Part shown: positions 14,090 to 23,304 of the stretch, piece by piece | Position numbering within the stretch: position 1 is the first letter of the stretch | How the letters are laid out: each line of letters begins with the position of its first letter | Source of the DNA: Bacteroidales bacterium | GTDB lineage: Bacteria > Bacteroidota > Bacteroidia > Bacteroidales > UBA932 | Direction: 5' to 3' | Assembly (NCBI GenBank): GCA_017561265.1 | Contig: JAFZDJ010000014.1 | Location: 1 to 37,330, forward strand | DNA length: 37,330 bases | Position numbers and translations under genes: made by a program | The notes under the pieces: generated by a model | What the model was told of the DNA's origin: nothing | What the model saw: only the letters and a program-made list of their open reading frames with translations | Databases searched by the model: none

Positions 14090-14923
14090 TTATGATGCCT
14101 TTGTGGCTGCAGATGCCGGTTTTCTGCCGGTGAAGTTGTCCATAGCATGGTAAATTCCCATGACCTCTCCGAAGAACCAATCGAATACTTTGGTCGGGAG
14201 AAGGAACTGCCAGAATCGGATGAAATGGAATCCGAAAGGAATTCCTCTGAAAGACTTGTTCTTTTCGATCGCTCTTATGATTCTTTTGGCTACATATTCC
14301 GGCTTGAGGATAGGGATGATTCTTGACTTGACTCCGTCGAACATTCCGGTGTTGATGTAATATGGTGCAACGGTCGTGAAATGGACCTGGCTCTTCATGT
14401 CCTGCAGCTCAATGCGGACAGAGTCCGACCATCCGATCGCGCCCCACTTGCTTGCTGCATAGACTGACATCTTCGGGTTAGAGAGCATTCCGCCTGCGGA
14501 TGCGATATTGCACACATGGCCTCTGTTGCGCTTTATCATGTCAGGAAGCATTGCTCTTGTCACGAACATAGGGGCGAGTGTATTTATGTTCATCGTGCGT
14601 ATGATCTCGTCTGCTGTCTGTTTGTCGAATGTCTTGTTGCTTGTAACTATACCGGCACAATTGATCAGAATGTCGACTTCACCACATTCGCTGACAACTT
14701 TGTTATATACCTCTGTAACTACTTCATTTTTAGATACATCGACTATATATCCCTTTACCTTTCCCTTTTTGCTGAGTTCTTTGATCGTGACAGCGATGTT
14801 CTGTGGGTTGATATCCCATATTATAAGACATGCTGCTCCTTTTTCAAGAGCCATGCGGCCCATGATCTTACCGATTCCGGATGCTCCTCCGGTGATGAGT
14901 ACGTTTGCGTTTTCAAATTTCAT
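14090..14923 (-). CDS. Short-chain dehydrogenase/reductase (SDR)
   Basis: A 277-residue classical SDR: cofactor loop TGGASGIGKIMG near the N-terminus, LIIWDINPQN (Asp after strand 2, suggesting NAD preference), NCAG, and the catalytic YAASKWG with preceding Ser. The C-terminal part (FGFHFIRFWQFLLPTKVFDWFFGEVMGIY) is hydrophobic and aromatic and resembles the SDR16C/retinol-dehydrogenase-like group acting on lipid alcohols. Start at ATG 14923 (MKFENANV) with a minus-7 box TACCTTTG at 14940-14947; ten upstream residues in frame are not family-like. Placed before the aldehyde dehydrogenase. Substrate unknown. Confidence 0.9.
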   Translation of the reverse strand: MKFENANVLITGGASGIGKIMGRMALEKGAACLIIWDINPQNIAVTIKELSKKGKVKGYIVDVSKNEVVTEVYNKVVSECGEVDILINCAGIVTSNKTFDKQTADEIIRTMNINTLAPMFVTRAMLPDMIKRNRGHVCNIASAGGMLSNPKMSVYAASKWGAIGWSDSVRIELQDMKSQVHFTTVAPYYINTGMFDGVKSRIIPILKPEYVAKRIIRAIEKNKSFRGIPFGFHFIRFWQFLLPTKVFDWFFGEVMGIYHAMDNFTGRKPASAATKAS

Positions 14924-14939
14924 AACCACTTGTTTTCGG

Positions 14940-14947
14940 CAAAGGTA
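14940..14947 (-). promoter_or_regulatory. Minus-7 box of the SDR gene
   Basis: TACCTTTG on the minus strand, an exact TAnnTTTG match, 16 nt before the ATG at 14923. It supports that ATG over the longer frame beginning at 14953, which would start upstream of the promoter box. Confidence 0.55.
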
Positions 14948-14952
14948 ATCCA

Positions 14953-14984
14953 ATAAAAATGCCGCCCGCTATCTGCGGACGGCA
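14953..14984 (-). terminator. Terminator after kdsC
   Basis: On the minus strand TGCCG/CGGCA (14980-14984 with 14960-14964) and an inner GCGG/CCGC helix form a GC-rich stem followed by TTTTTATT, 78 nt after the kdsC stop. Confidence 0.75.
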
Positions 14985-15062
14985 ATGTCGTAAAACCCTT
15001 GGATTCGTTGTGATTATGGTAAATATGGGGTGAAATTGTCCTGATGTGTGGCGAAATCCGGA

Positions 15063-15590
15063 CTAAAAATGCCTTTTATATGCCTGGACGTCAAGTTCCC
15101 ATCTGCCCTGTTCCTTAAGAACCATCTGGATTATTTCTCTGGCGCATCCCTTTCCTCCCGGACGCGTACTTATGAGATCCGCAATTTCCTTGACTTCATC
15201 CACGGCATCGCTCGGACATACCCCGCATCCGCATGCTGTCATTACCGGTATGTCCGGAAGATCATCTCCGAAGTACATGACTTCGTCCGGCTCAAGTCCA
15301 TGACGTGAGCAGAAGTCTTCAAAATCTTCTATCTTGGCACGTGATCCGAGGTATACGTCTTCAGGTTTTATGCCGCAGCTGCCAAAGCGCATCCTGATGC
15401 TTTCCGAACGTCCTCCGGTAATGATAGCCATATGATAACCTTTCATCACCGCCATTCTTATAGCCATTCCGTCTTTCGAGTCGAATGTACGGTAAAGTTC
15501 ACCATTCAGGTCCGCAAGAATGCCGCCGTCGGTAAGGACACCGTCCACGTCAAAGGCAAATGCTCTGATTCTGCTGAATCTGTTTTCCAT
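15063..15590 (-). CDS. kdsC: KdsC-type HAD phosphatase (Kdo-8-phosphate phosphatase)
   Basis: A 175-residue HAD phosphatase without a large cap domain. Motif I is FDVDGVLTDGG, motif II is ITGGRS, and motif IV is FGDDLPDIPVM, with VCPSDAVDEVK and STRPGGKGCAREII typical of KdsC. It removes phosphate from 3-deoxy-D-manno-octulosonate 8-phosphate in lipopolysaccharide core synthesis; a paralogous nucleotide-sugar role (as in KdnC or CMP-acylneuraminate fusions) is less likely. It follows the DUF3467 gene by 6 nt in one leftward transcript. Confidence 0.9.
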   Translation of the reverse strand: MENRFSRIRAFAFDVDGVLTDGGILADLNGELYRTFDSKDGMAIRMAVMKGYHMAIITGGRSESIRMRFGSCGIKPEDVYLGSRAKIEDFEDFCSRHGLEPDEVMYFGDDLPDIPVMTACGCGVCPSDAVDEVKEIADLISTRPGGKGCAREIIQMVLKEQGRWELDVQAYKRHF

Positions 15591-15596
15591 TACAGA

Positions 15597-15905
15597 TTAT
15601 GATTTAGCTCCGCCGCCGAAACCTCCCATAGGGAATGTAGCTTTCGGTTCGCCTCCGAGGGCTATCTGGCCGTGCTGGGTTTCATATTTGTTGATGTTGT
15701 CCTGAAGGGCGAGGTAGAGACGCTTTGCGTGTTCTGGAGTCATGACGATTCTGTTCCCTACCTCAGGCTTTGGAAGTCCAGGGAGCATTGTCGCGAAATC
15801 AATGATGAATTCACTGTGTGAGTGGGTGATTATCGCAAGATTTGAGTATGATCCTTTTGCCACTTCAGGCTTGAGTTCGATCTTTAATTCCTTTTCGTTT
15901 GACAT
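15597..15905 (-). CDS. DUF3467 family protein
   Basis: A 102-residue protein of the DUF3467 family: KIELKPEVAKGSYSNLAIITHSHSEFIIDFATMLPG, NRIVMTPEHAKRLYLALQDNINKYE and a glycine-rich C-terminus (MGGFGGGAKS). The function of the family is not established to my knowledge; it is small and widespread in Bacteroidota and other phyla. Start at ATG 15905; a longer frame to 15938 would begin beyond the promoter box at 15936-15943. Cotranscribed with kdsC, 6 nt apart. Confidence 0.85.
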   Translation of the reverse strand: MSNEKELKIELKPEVAKGSYSNLAIITHSHSEFIIDFATMLPGLPKPEVGNRIVMTPEHAKRLYLALQDNINKYETQHGQIALGGEPKATFPMGGFGGGAKS

Positions 15906-15935
15906 AATTATGTTTTTTAAGTAAGTTTCTACATG

Positions 15936-15963
15936 CAAAGATACTGATTTTTTGCTATATTTG
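15936..15963. promoter_or_regulatory. Interlocked divergent promoters of DUF3467-kdsC and valS
   Basis: Leftward minus-7 box TATCTTTG occupies 15936-15943 (minus strand), rightward box TATATTTG occupies 15956-15963. Both are exact matches. Each minus-33 region would fall on the other unit's minus-7 box, so the two promoters should not be able to hold polymerase at the same time. Confidence 0.55.
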
Positions 15964-16033
15964 CACGATTATGCGCCCATTATTGGGTAATGGACGTCAA
16001 AGGATTGAATAATAATTGTTTAAGAAAAAATAT

Positions 16034-18679
16034 ATGGAACTTCCAGCAAAGTATGATCCTGCCTTGACGGAGGATAAATGGTATGCCTATTGGCTTGAAA
16101 ACAAGTTTTTCCATTCTGAACCAGATGAAAGAGAACCTTATACTGTCGTGATTCCGCCACCGAACGTGACAGGAATCCTTCATATGGGTCATGTGCTCAA
16201 CAATACATTGAACGACGTTCTTGTCCGCAAGGCAAGGATGGACGGCAAGAATGCATGTTGGGTGCCAGGTACAGACCATGCGTCTATCGCTACAGAGAAC
16301 AAGGTGGTGCAGAAGCTTGCTGCTGAGGGTATCAAGAAAGAGGACCTGACTCGTGAGCAGTTCCTTGAGCATGCATGGGAGTGGAAGGAGAAGCACGGAG
16401 GCATCATCCTCAGCCAGCTCCGCAAGCTTGGTGCGTCATGCGACTGGGACAGGACAAAGTTCACTATGGATCCGGACCTGAGCGAGGCTGTGATCAATAC
16501 ATTCGTACATTTCTATAATAAGGGATATATCTACAGAGGTGTGCGTATGGTGAACTGGGATCCTGTAGGACTTACTGCAGTCAGCGACGAGGAGGTTGTA
16601 CATAAGGATACAGTCAGCAAGTTCTATCACCTCAGATATTTCGTGTCCGATGGAAACGGAAATCCTACCGACAAGTATATCATTGTAGCGACAACACGTC
16701 CGGAGACTATCATGGCCGATGCTGCCGTATGTATAAACCCTGATGACGAGCGCTATCATTGGCTCAGAGGCCAGAAGGTGCTTATCCCTCTGATCAACAA
16801 GGAGATTCCTATCATCGAGGACAGCTATGTTGCTATGGATTTCGGTACCGGATGTCTTAAGGTAACTCCTGCACACGATGTGAACGACTACGAGATCGGA
16901 AACCGTCACAACCTTCCGGTACTTGACATCATCGACGATCACGGCCGTCTTAACGAGAAGGCACAGATCCTTGTAGGCGAGGATCGTTTCGACGCCCGCA
17001 AGAAGATCGTGACCATGCTTCAGGAGGCTGGAAACCTCGAGAAGATGGAGGATTACACATCTCCTATCGGATACTCAGAGCGTACAAATGCTGTTATCGA
17101 GCCAAGGCTTTCGATGCAGTGGTTCCTCAAGATGGAGGCTCTTGCAAAGGATGCCCTCGAGTCTGTAGAGAGCGGTGCCGTAAAGCTCATTCCGGACAAA
17201 TACCGCAATACATACCGTCACTGGATGGAGAACGTACGCGACTGGTGTATCTCTCGCCAGCTCTGGTGGGGACAGCGTATTCCTGCATATTATCTTCCTG
17301 ATGGACAGGTGGTTGTTGCATCAAATGAAAGTGAAGCTTTAATTAAGGCTCAGGCAATCGATGCAAATATCACAGCCGCTGACCTTCGCCAGGACGAGGA
17401 TGTTCTCGATACATGGTTCTCTTCATGGCTCTGGCCGATTTCTGTGTTCGACACAAACAAGGCCGGACATCCTGAGGCTGAGCCTAACAAGGATCTTGCA
17501 TACTACTATCCTACCAACGACCTCGTGACAGGTCCGGATATCCTCTTCTTCTGGGTGGCACGTATGATCATGGCAGGAAACGAGTTCATGAATGATGTAC
17601 CGTTCCGCAATGTATATCTTACAGGTATCGTACGAGACAAGCTCGGACGCAAGATGTCCAAGACTCTCGGAAACTCTCCTGACCCGCTCGACCTTATCGC
17701 AAAGTATGGTGCTGATGCTGTACGCCTCGGCATGCTTCTTTGCAGCTCGGCAGGTAATGACATCCTTTACGATGAATCGCAGATCGAGCAGGGACGTAAC
17801 TTCAATAATAAGGTATGGAATGCGTTCCGTCTCGTAACTGGATGGAATGTAGACGAGGCTGCCCAGCAGCCGGATGCTGCTGCAGTAGCGGTGAAGTGGT
17901 TTGACAACAAGCTCAGCCAGGTAATCGAGACTGTAGAGGATCATTTCAGCAAATTCCGTATCTCAGACGCCCTCATGGCAATCTACAAGCTCTTCTGGGA
18001 CGATTTCTGCGCATGGTATCTTGAGGCTGTAAAGCCTGCATACGGTGCCGGAATCGACAGGAAGACATATGATGCTACAATCGGCTTCTTCGATGCCCTT
18101 CTCAAGATGATCCATCCTATCATGCCGTTCATTACAGAGGAACTCTGGCAGAACATGGCTGAGCGCAAGGCCGGAGAGACAATCATGAACCAGCGTTATC
18201 CTCAGGCAAAGGCATACGATGTAGAGTTCATCAATGCATTCGAGATGGCTTGCGAGGCAGTTGCGGGCGTACGTAACATCCGTCAGAGCAAGAACCTTTC
18301 TCCAAGAGAGTCTCTCGATCTTAAGATCAAGGGTGCTTTCCCTGCAGAGGTCCTTCCGGTTGTGGTGAAGCTTGCGAATGTAGCGGTTGCCGAGGCTGAA
18401 GGCGACATGTCAGCTGCTCAGAGATTCATGGTAAGGACTGTAGAAATGTTCATCCCTCTCACTGGTCTGATCAACGTTGAAGAGGAGGTTGCAAAGCTTG
18501 AGGCTGAGCTCGCTTACCAGCAGAAATTCCTCGACAGTGTGCGCAAGAAGCTCTCGAACGAGCGTTTCGTTGCCAATGCACCTGAGGCTGTGGTAGCTGT
18601 GGAACGCAAAAAGGAGGCTGATTCGCTCTCAAAGATTGAAAGTATCACTGCTTCGCTTAATGCGTTGAAAAATAATTAG
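16034..18679 (+). CDS. valS: Valyl-tRNA synthetase
   Basis: An 881-residue class I synthetase charging tRNA-Val. Signature sites: [16 protein letters not shown] (HIGH-type), the CP1 editing domain with [50 protein letters not shown] (KMSKS), and a C-terminal coiled coil ([26 protein letters not shown]). Start at ATG 16034 (MELPAKYDP); a TTG 18 nt upstream is in frame but not needed. Codon use is strongly biased, as for a highly expressed gene, unlike the neighbours. The leader contains a small hairpin, CCATTA with TAATGG, at about 15977-15993. It opens a long rightward run of genes. Confidence 0.97.
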   Translation: MELPAKYDPALTEDKWYAYWLENKFFHSEPDEREPYTVVIPPPNVTGILHMGHVLNNTLNDVLVRKARMDGKNACWVPGTDHASIATENKVVQKLAAEGIKKEDLTREQFLEHAWEWKEKHGGIILSQLRKLGASCDWDRTKFTMDPDLSEAVINTFVHFYNKGYIYRGVRMVNWDPVGLTAVSDEEVVHKDTVSKFYHLRYFVSDGNGNPTDKYIIVATTRPETIMADAAVCINPDDERYHWLRGQKVLIPLINKEIPIIEDSYVAMDFGTGCLKVTPAHDVNDYEIGNRHNLPVLDIIDDHGRLNEKAQILVGEDRFDARKKIVTMLQEAGNLEKMEDYTSPIGYSERTNAVIEPRLSMQWFLKMEALAKDALESVESGAVKLIPDKYRNTYRHWMENVRDWCISRQLWWGQRIPAYYLPDGQVVVASNESEALIKAQAIDANITAADLRQDEDVLDTWFSSWLWPISVFDTNKAGHPEAEPNKDLAYYYPTNDLVTGPDILFFWVARMIMAGNEFMNDVPFRNVYLTGIVRDKLGRKMSKTLGNSPDPLDLIAKYGADAVRLGMLLCSSAGNDILYDESQIEQGRNFNNKVWNAFRLVTGWNVDEAAQQPDAAAVAVKWFDNKLSQVIETVEDHFSKFRISDALMAIYKLFWDDFCAWYLEAVKPAYGAGIDRKTYDATIGFFDALLKMIHPIMPFITEELWQNMAERKAGETIMNQRYPQAKAYDVEFINAFEMACEAVAGVRNIRQSKNLSPRESLDLKIKGAFPAEVLPVVVKLANVAVAEAEGDMSAAQRFMVRTVEMFIPLTGLINVEEEVAKLEAELAYQQKFLDSVRKKLSNERFVANAPEAVVAVERKKEADSLSKIESITASLNALKNN

Positions 18680-18682
18680 TGA

Positions 18683-18715
18683 AACAAAATTGTTTACACT
18701 GCTAACATTTTTGTT
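18683..18715. promoter_or_regulatory. Doubled palindrome AACAnnnnTGTT, copy A
   Basis: AACAAAATTGTT at 18683-18694 and AACATTTTTGTT at 18704-18715, start to start 21 bp. It fills nearly the whole valS-tatA gap, ending three bases before the tatA ATG. The same arrangement recurs at 25340-25372 and 31275-31307. Likely a binding site for a dimer-of-dimers protein; identity unknown. Confidence 0.6.
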
Positions 18716-18718
18716 ATT

Positions 18719-18919
18719 ATGATTACTCCGCTTGTTTTTAATCTCGGATTCTGGGAGATTGTAATAATCGCCCTGGTTGTGCTTCTTCTTTTTGGAGGTA
18801 AGAAGATTCCTGAACTTATGAAAGGTCTTGGCAAGGGTGTCAAGAACTTCAAGGAAGGAATGAAGGAAGTCGAGAATGATGTCAAGGACATCAAGAAGGA
18901 TATTGAGGCTGATAAATAA
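18719..18919 (+). CDS. tatA: Twin-arginine translocase subunit TatA
   Basis: A 66-residue TatA/E protein: one N-terminal membrane helix ([19 protein letters not shown]), the FGGKKIPEL hinge and an amphipathic helix ([18 protein letters not shown]), then a charged tail. TatA multimers form the pore for folded proteins exported with a twin-arginine signal. Its TAA overlaps the tatC ATG by one base (18919), so the two are translationally coupled. No tatB is seen, normal for this phylum. The doubled palindrome at 18683-18715 covers its ribosome-binding region. Confidence 0.96.
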   Translation: MITPLVFNLGFWEIVIIALVVLLLFGGKKIPELMKGLGKGVKNFKEGMKEVENDVKDIKKDIEADK

Positions 18920-19680
18920 TGTCGCAGACTGGTGAAATGACCTTCTGGGATCATTTGGAAGATCTGAGGACTAGCATTTTCAGGATACTGACGGTATTTG
19001 CCGTTGCTGTAGTTGCATTGTTCTTCTTCAAGGGTTTTCTGTTTGACTGCATAATCCTTGCGCCTTCCAAATCTGATTTCTTTATGTATCGGCTGTTGAG
19101 TGCTGATTTCTCGATGACCCTTGTGAACATCGAGGTGGCTGCTCAGTTCCTGATACATATGAAGATCACTTTCATCATGGCACTTATAGTGACCTTTCCA
19201 TATATTGTTTTCGAGATATGGCGGTTCATTCTTCCAGCCTTGTATGAGCGTGAAAGAAAAGTAATACGCGGTGCTTTTGCATTTGCCTCAGTACTTTTCT
19301 ATATAGGTGTCGTGGTGGGATATTCGGTGGTTTTTCCGCTGATGCTGAATTTCTTTTCAGGATATCAGGTCAGTCCGGATATACCGAATACCTTCTCGCT
19401 GACATCATATATATCACTCTTTACATCACTTGTGCTGACTTTTGGAATCGTGTTCGAGTTTCCTACCGTGGTGGCGGTGCTGTCATCATTAGGTGTAGTC
19501 ACTAAGGAGGGTATGCGTTCTTTTCGAAAACATGCCATATGTGCCGTACTTATTCTCGCTGCTGTGATAACCCCTTCAGGAGATCCGTTCTCACTGATGG
19601 TTGTTTCAGTCCCTTTGTATCTTCTTTATGAATTCAGCGTGCTTATATGTCGTAAAAGTACGAATGTTATTGAAGAATAG
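18919..19680 (+). CDS. tatC: Twin-arginine translocase subunit TatC
   Basis: A 253-residue inner-membrane protein with six predicted membrane segments and the conserved N-terminal signature MTFWDHLEDLRTSIFR (the Glu that recognises the twin-arginine signal), plus FPYIVFEIWRFILPALYERER and ITPSGDPFS. TatC is the receptor of the Tat pathway. The ATG overlaps the tatA stop. The next gene starts 6 nt downstream, so the transcript continues into the ABC-F gene. Confidence 0.96.
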   Translation: MSQTGEMTFWDHLEDLRTSIFRILTVFAVAVVALFFFKGFLFDCIILAPSKSDFFMYRLLSADFSMTLVNIEVAAQFLIHMKITFIMALIVTFPYIVFEIWRFILPALYERERKVIRGAFAFASVLFYIGVVVGYSVVFPLMLNFFSGYQVSPDIPNTFSLTSYISLFTSLVLTFGIVFEFPTVVAVLSSLGVVTKEGMRSFRKHAICAVLILAAVITPSGDPFSLMVVSVPLYLLYEFSVLICRKSTNVIEE

Positions 19681-19686
19681 TAGGTT

Positions 19687-21621
19687 ATGATATCGATAAA
19701 CAGTCTTACAGTGGCCTATGGAGGCTTTGTCTTGCTGAATGACATCAATTTTCATATCAGCGAGAATGACAAGATCGGCCTTGTAGGAAAGAATGGAGCA
19801 GGCAAGTCCACTATCCTTAAGCTTATCTGCGGTCTGCAGAGCCCGACAAATGGTAAGGTTGCAGTTCCTAACGATGTAAAGATCGGATATCTTCCACAGA
19901 TCATGGAGCATCATCGTGGCCGCAGCGTCATTGATGAGGCGATGACTGCATTTTCCGAAATGTTTGATCTTGAGGCTGAGCTGGAGAAGATTACAGTGGA
20001 ACTCTCTGAAAGAGAAGACTATGAGTCGAAGGAATATCAGGATCTGATCGTCAGGATGAATGAGGTGAATGACCGTCTGGCTTATACACGTTCTGACAAT
20101 CCAAGAGTTCTGGCAGAGAAGACCTTGATCGGTCTGGGATTCAAATATGAAGAGCTCTCTCGTCCTACTGAGACATTCAGTCAGGGATGGAATATGCGTA
20201 TCGAGCTTGCGAAGATTCTTCTATCAAGACCTGATGTTCTCCTTCTTGATGAGCCTACCAACCATCTTGATATAGAGTCTATCGAATGGCTTGAAGGCTA
20301 TCTGAAGGAGTATAAAGGCTCTCTCGTACTTATTTCCCATGACAGGAAGTTTCTTGACAATGTGACCAACAGGACTGTCGAGATCATGGTCGGAAGGATC
20401 CATGACTATAAGGTACCTTACAGTAAGTATCTGGAACTCAGGAAGGAAAGGCTTGCTCAGCAGCAGGCTGCCTATGAGAATCAGCAGAGGATGATCGAGA
20501 AGACTGAGGAGTTCATCGAGAAGTTCAGATACAAGCCGACAAAGTCAAATCAGGTTCAGTCCAGAGTGAAGCAGCTTGAGAAACTGGAAAGGATAGAGGT
20601 TGATATAGAGGATCGTTCGACACTTGCCGTCAAGTTCCCTCCGGCGCCGCGTTCCGGAGATATCGCCTATAAGGCTGTGGATATGAAGGTCGGATATGGA
20701 ACCAAGGTCGTGTTTGATGATGCGCAGATCGAGGTCCGCAGGGGAGAGAAGGTCGCTTTGGTCGGACGAAACGGTGAGGGAAAGACGACCCTCATGCGCG
20801 TGATCATGAACGAGCTGGATCCTATGGCAGGCGACTCGAAGGTCGGATATAATGTCAGTATAGGTTACTATGCTCAGAATCAGGAAGATATACTTGATAA
20901 GGAAGATACTGTATTCGGAACTCTGGATCGTATTGCTGTCGGAGATATAAGGCTGAAACTGCGTGATATTCTTGGAGCATTCCTCTTCAAGGGGGAAGAT
21001 ATAGACAAGAAGGTTGCTGTTTTGAGTGGTGGAGAGAGAGCTCGTCTGGCCATGGCTAAGCTTATATTGAAGCCATATAATCTTCTGGCGCTTGACGAGC
21101 CTACGAACCATATGGATATCCGCTCGAAGGATATACTCAAGCAGGCACTCAAGGCATATGACGGAACATTGATCATCGTGTCGCACGACCGTGACTTCCT
21201 CGACGGACTTGTTGACAAGCTTTATGAATTCAGAGACGGAAAGGTGAAGGAACATCTGGGAGGTGTACAGGAGTTCCTCGAAAGAAGAAAGCTTGAGAAT
21301 CTCAGTGAACTGGAGAGACATTACAAACCGGAAACTGATAAGCCTGTGGAGGTCGTGCAGAAGAAGGAAGAAGCCAAGCAGGAGTATCAGGCTAAGAAAT
21401 ATGTATCTAAAGAAGAAAAGAAGATAAGGAATCGTATCTCATTCTTGGAGAAGGGGATAGAGCAGATTGAATCCAAGATGACAGAGATTGAATCCGTTCT
21501 TATGAACCCAGGTCCGGACGATGATATCATGGAACTGACAAGAGCATATCTTGAAAACAAGAGGGAGCTTGATTTCAAGATGGAAGAATGGGAAAAGTTG
21601 AATGAACAATTGGATCAATAA
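19687..21621 (+). CDS. ABC-F family ATPase (Uup/YdiF-like)
   Basis: A 644-residue soluble protein with two ABC domains and no membrane part. Domain 1 has GKNGAGKST, a signature-like FSQGWNMR and LLLDEPTNHLD; domain 2 has GRNGEGKTT, LSGGERAR and LLALDEPTNHMD. The linker (about 235-310) is long, charged and helical (LRKERLAQQQAAYENQQR), and the C-terminus is a coiled coil (about 560-644), as in Uup. ABC-F proteins act on the ribosome or in DNA metabolism; resistance members exist, but this looks like the housekeeping Uup/YdiF type. It lies in the tat-rlmB run. Confidence 0.93.
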   Translation: MISINSLTVAYGGFVLLNDINFHISENDKIGLVGKNGAGKSTILKLICGLQSPTNGKVAVPNDVKIGYLPQIMEHHRGRSVIDEAMTAFSEMFDLEAELEKITVELSEREDYESKEYQDLIVRMNEVNDRLAYTRSDNPRVLAEKTLIGLGFKYEELSRPTETFSQGWNMRIELAKILLSRPDVLLLDEPTNHLDIESIEWLEGYLKEYKGSLVLISHDRKFLDNVTNRTVEIMVGRIHDYKVPYSKYLELRKERLAQQQAAYENQQRMIEKTEEFIEKFRYKPTKSNQVQSRVKQLEKLERIEVDIEDRSTLAVKFPPAPRSGDIAYKAVDMKVGYGTKVVFDDAQIEVRRGEKVALVGRNGEGKTTLMRVIMNELDPMAGDSKVGYNVSIGYYAQNQEDILDKEDTVFGTLDRIAVGDIRLKLRDILGAFLFKGEDIDKKVAVLSGGERARLAMAKLILKPYNLLALDEPTNHMDIRSKDILKQALKAYDGTLIIVSHDRDFLDGLVDKLYEFRDGKVKEHLGGVQEFLERRKLENLSELERHYKPETDKPVEVVQKKEEAKQEYQAKKYVSKEEKKIRNRISFLEKGIEQIESKMTEIESVLMNPGPDDDIMELTRAYLENKRELDFKMEEWEKLNEQLDQ

Positions 21622-21623
21622 AT

Positions 21624-22370
21624 ATGGAAGAAAAGAAAATGCAATATCTTTTCGGCATGCATCCGGTGCTGGAAGCTGTCAAGTCAGGAAAGAAGTTTGA
21701 TAAGGTCCTTCTTAAGCAGGGACTTGAAGGTGTTCAGTTCAGAGAACTGATGGAACTTCTTAAGGTAAATGAGATTCCATTCCAGTTCGTACCGGGAGAA
21801 AGGCTGAACAGGGCGGTAAGAGGTTCGCACCAGGGCGTGCTTGCCTATATATCGCAGATTGATTATGTAGATATCGAGCAGCTTGTGAACAATGCTCTCG
21901 GACGTAGTGAGAATCCTCTGCTTGTGATTCTTGATGGAGTAAGCGATGTCAGGAATCTCGGAGCCATTGCAAGAAGCCTCGAATGTGCCGGAGGCCATGG
22001 AATCATAGTTCCGGCCAAGGGTGGTGCGGCTATAAATGCAGATGCCGTGAAGGCTTCTGCCGGTGCGCTTATGAGGATAGATACATGTAAGGTTTCAAAC
22101 CTCAGAGTTGCAGCATATTACCTTAAGCAGAGCGGTTTCAAGCTGGTCGCAGCGACAGAGAAGACAGACAAGCTTATGTATGATGTCGATATGACCGGTC
22201 CATGCGCAATCATCATGGGATCGGAAGGAAAGGGAATATCGCAGTCGATGCTTGAACTTGCAGATGACAGGGCGGCCGTACCGATGTCAGGTGAAATCAC
22301 CTCTTTGAATGTTTCCGTTGCTTCTGCAGTACTTATGTATGAAGCAGTAAGGCAGAGAATCAATAAATAA
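21624..22370 (+). CDS. rlmB: 23S rRNA (guanosine-2'-O)-methyltransferase RlmB
   Basis: A 248-residue SpoU-type SPOUT methyltransferase. The N-terminal substrate-binding part starts with QYLFGMHPVLEAVKSG; the catalytic domain has motif 1 ILDGVSDVRNLGAIARSLECAG, motif 2 CAIIMGSEGKGIS and motif 3 SLNVSVASAVLMYE. RlmB methylates G2251 of 23S rRNA in the peptidyl-transferase centre; the family also contains tRNA enzymes, but the GMHPVLEA start favours RlmB. It begins 2 nt after the ABC-F stop. Confidence 0.93.
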   Translation: MEEKKMQYLFGMHPVLEAVKSGKKFDKVLLKQGLEGVQFRELMELLKVNEIPFQFVPGERLNRAVRGSHQGVLAYISQIDYVDIEQLVNNALGRSENPLLVILDGVSDVRNLGAIARSLECAGGHGIIVPAKGGAAINADAVKASAGALMRIDTCKVSNLRVAAYYLKQSGFKLVAATEKTDKLMYDVDMTGPCAIIMGSEGKGISQSMLELADDRAAVPMSGEITSLNVSVASAVLMYEAVRQRINK

Positions 22371-22381
22371 ACAATGAAGTT

Positions 22382-23302
22382 ATGAAAAGGATTCTTATGA
22401 CATTGACTTTTGCATTGGCTTTCATGTTTGTGGCCAGTGCTCAGAAAGCAAGTATACACGAGATTGAATATGAATCATTTACGTCCGTAAAGGTTTCGGA
22501 TGATTTCATAGTGAGACTTGTTACAGACGATCGCTACAAGGTCAAGACCATGGTTGATGAAAGGCTTGACCAGCATGTCAAGGCCTATGTGCAGAACGGA
22601 ACCCTTTATGTGACTTTGGACAGGAAGAATTTTTCATCTGACTTGAAGAAGGCATTGAGAGTCAAGGGCGCTCCTGCTCCAAAGCTTGAGGTGGAGGTTG
22701 CTTTTCCGTCAGTAAAGCTCATTGAGTTGAGTGGCAATACAATTCTTCACAGATCTGACGTCCTTTATGCGGAAGAGTTCACCTTGAATGCAAGTGATAA
22801 AGCAAGGGTAGACAAGATATATGTGGACTGCAATACTGCTGAGATCAATCTTGCCAAGAACGCATATGCTGATGTAGAGGTTAAGGCTGATGAAATGCTT
22901 TATGTAGTAACTTCAAATTCATCGAAAGCTGTCGTCAAGCAGACTGGTAAAGGGGTCAAGATAGATGCTGCAGGCTCATCAGCAGTCAATGCAATAATAG
23001 AGGTCGAAAAGGTGGATGTTCTTACTGCAGGTGTATCCAGTGCGACCTTGCTTTCCGGAACAGCTGAAGATATGACCGTTTCAGCAATCGGATCATCAAA
23101 GATCGATGCCGAGGCCGTGTCAATTTCAAAAGCTGCGATGGTACAGTCCGGTACATCAAAATGCTATGTCAATGTTACAGATACATTGAAAGTCAATCTT
23201 ACAGGAAGCACAATGCTTACCTTCAAGAATAAGCCATATATTGATGTTGAACGTATTGTCGGCTCTACATTGATCAAGGCAGATGACCCAAGGCGCAAGT
23301 AA
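22382..23302 (+). CDS. Secreted GIN-domain (DUF2807) protein
   Basis: A 306-residue exported protein with a signal peptide (MKRILMTLTFALAFMFVASAQ, cleavage near 21) followed by FTSVKVSDDFIVRLV and a repeated beta-helix-like body with many SS/GSS turns (SNSSKAVV, AGSSAVNA, AGVSSATL, IGSSKIDA). This is the GIN/DUF2807 domain, common in Bacteroidota and predicted to be a right-handed beta-helix in the periplasm or outer surface. The role is unknown; suggestions of adhesion are not proved. It follows rlmB by 11 nt and precedes the dipeptidase by 2 nt. Confidence 0.88.
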   Translation: MKRILMTLTFALAFMFVASAQKASIHEIEYESFTSVKVSDDFIVRLVTDDRYKVKTMVDERLDQHVKAYVQNGTLYVTLDRKNFSSDLKKALRVKGAPAPKLEVEVAFPSVKLIELSGNTILHRSDVLYAEEFTLNASDKARVDKIYVDCNTAEINLAKNAYADVEVKADEMLYVVTSNSSKAVVKQTGKGVKIDAAGSSAVNAIIEVEKVDVLTAGVSSATLLSGTAEDMTVSAIGSSKIDAEAVSISKAAMVQSGTSKCYVNVTDTLKVNLTGSTMLTFKNKPYIDVERIVGSTLIKADDPRRK

Positions 23303-23304
23303 TC

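Noticed and set aside
15964..16033. T-box riboswitch before valS
   Set aside because: Only a 6-bp hairpin is present; no T-box sequence, specifier loop or terminator/antiterminator pair, and the leader is too short.
16189..17944. Several long minus-strand frames inside valS
   Set aside because: They are opposite-strand shadows caused by biased codon use in a highly expressed gene; none has domain features.
18919..19680. Missing tatB as a sign of a broken tat operon
   Set aside because: Absence of a separate TatB is normal for many minimal TatAC systems.
20545..21321. 258-residue minus-strand frame inside the ABC-F gene
   Set aside because: The plus strand encodes intact Walker and signature motifs there; the antisense frame has no recognisable features or promoter.
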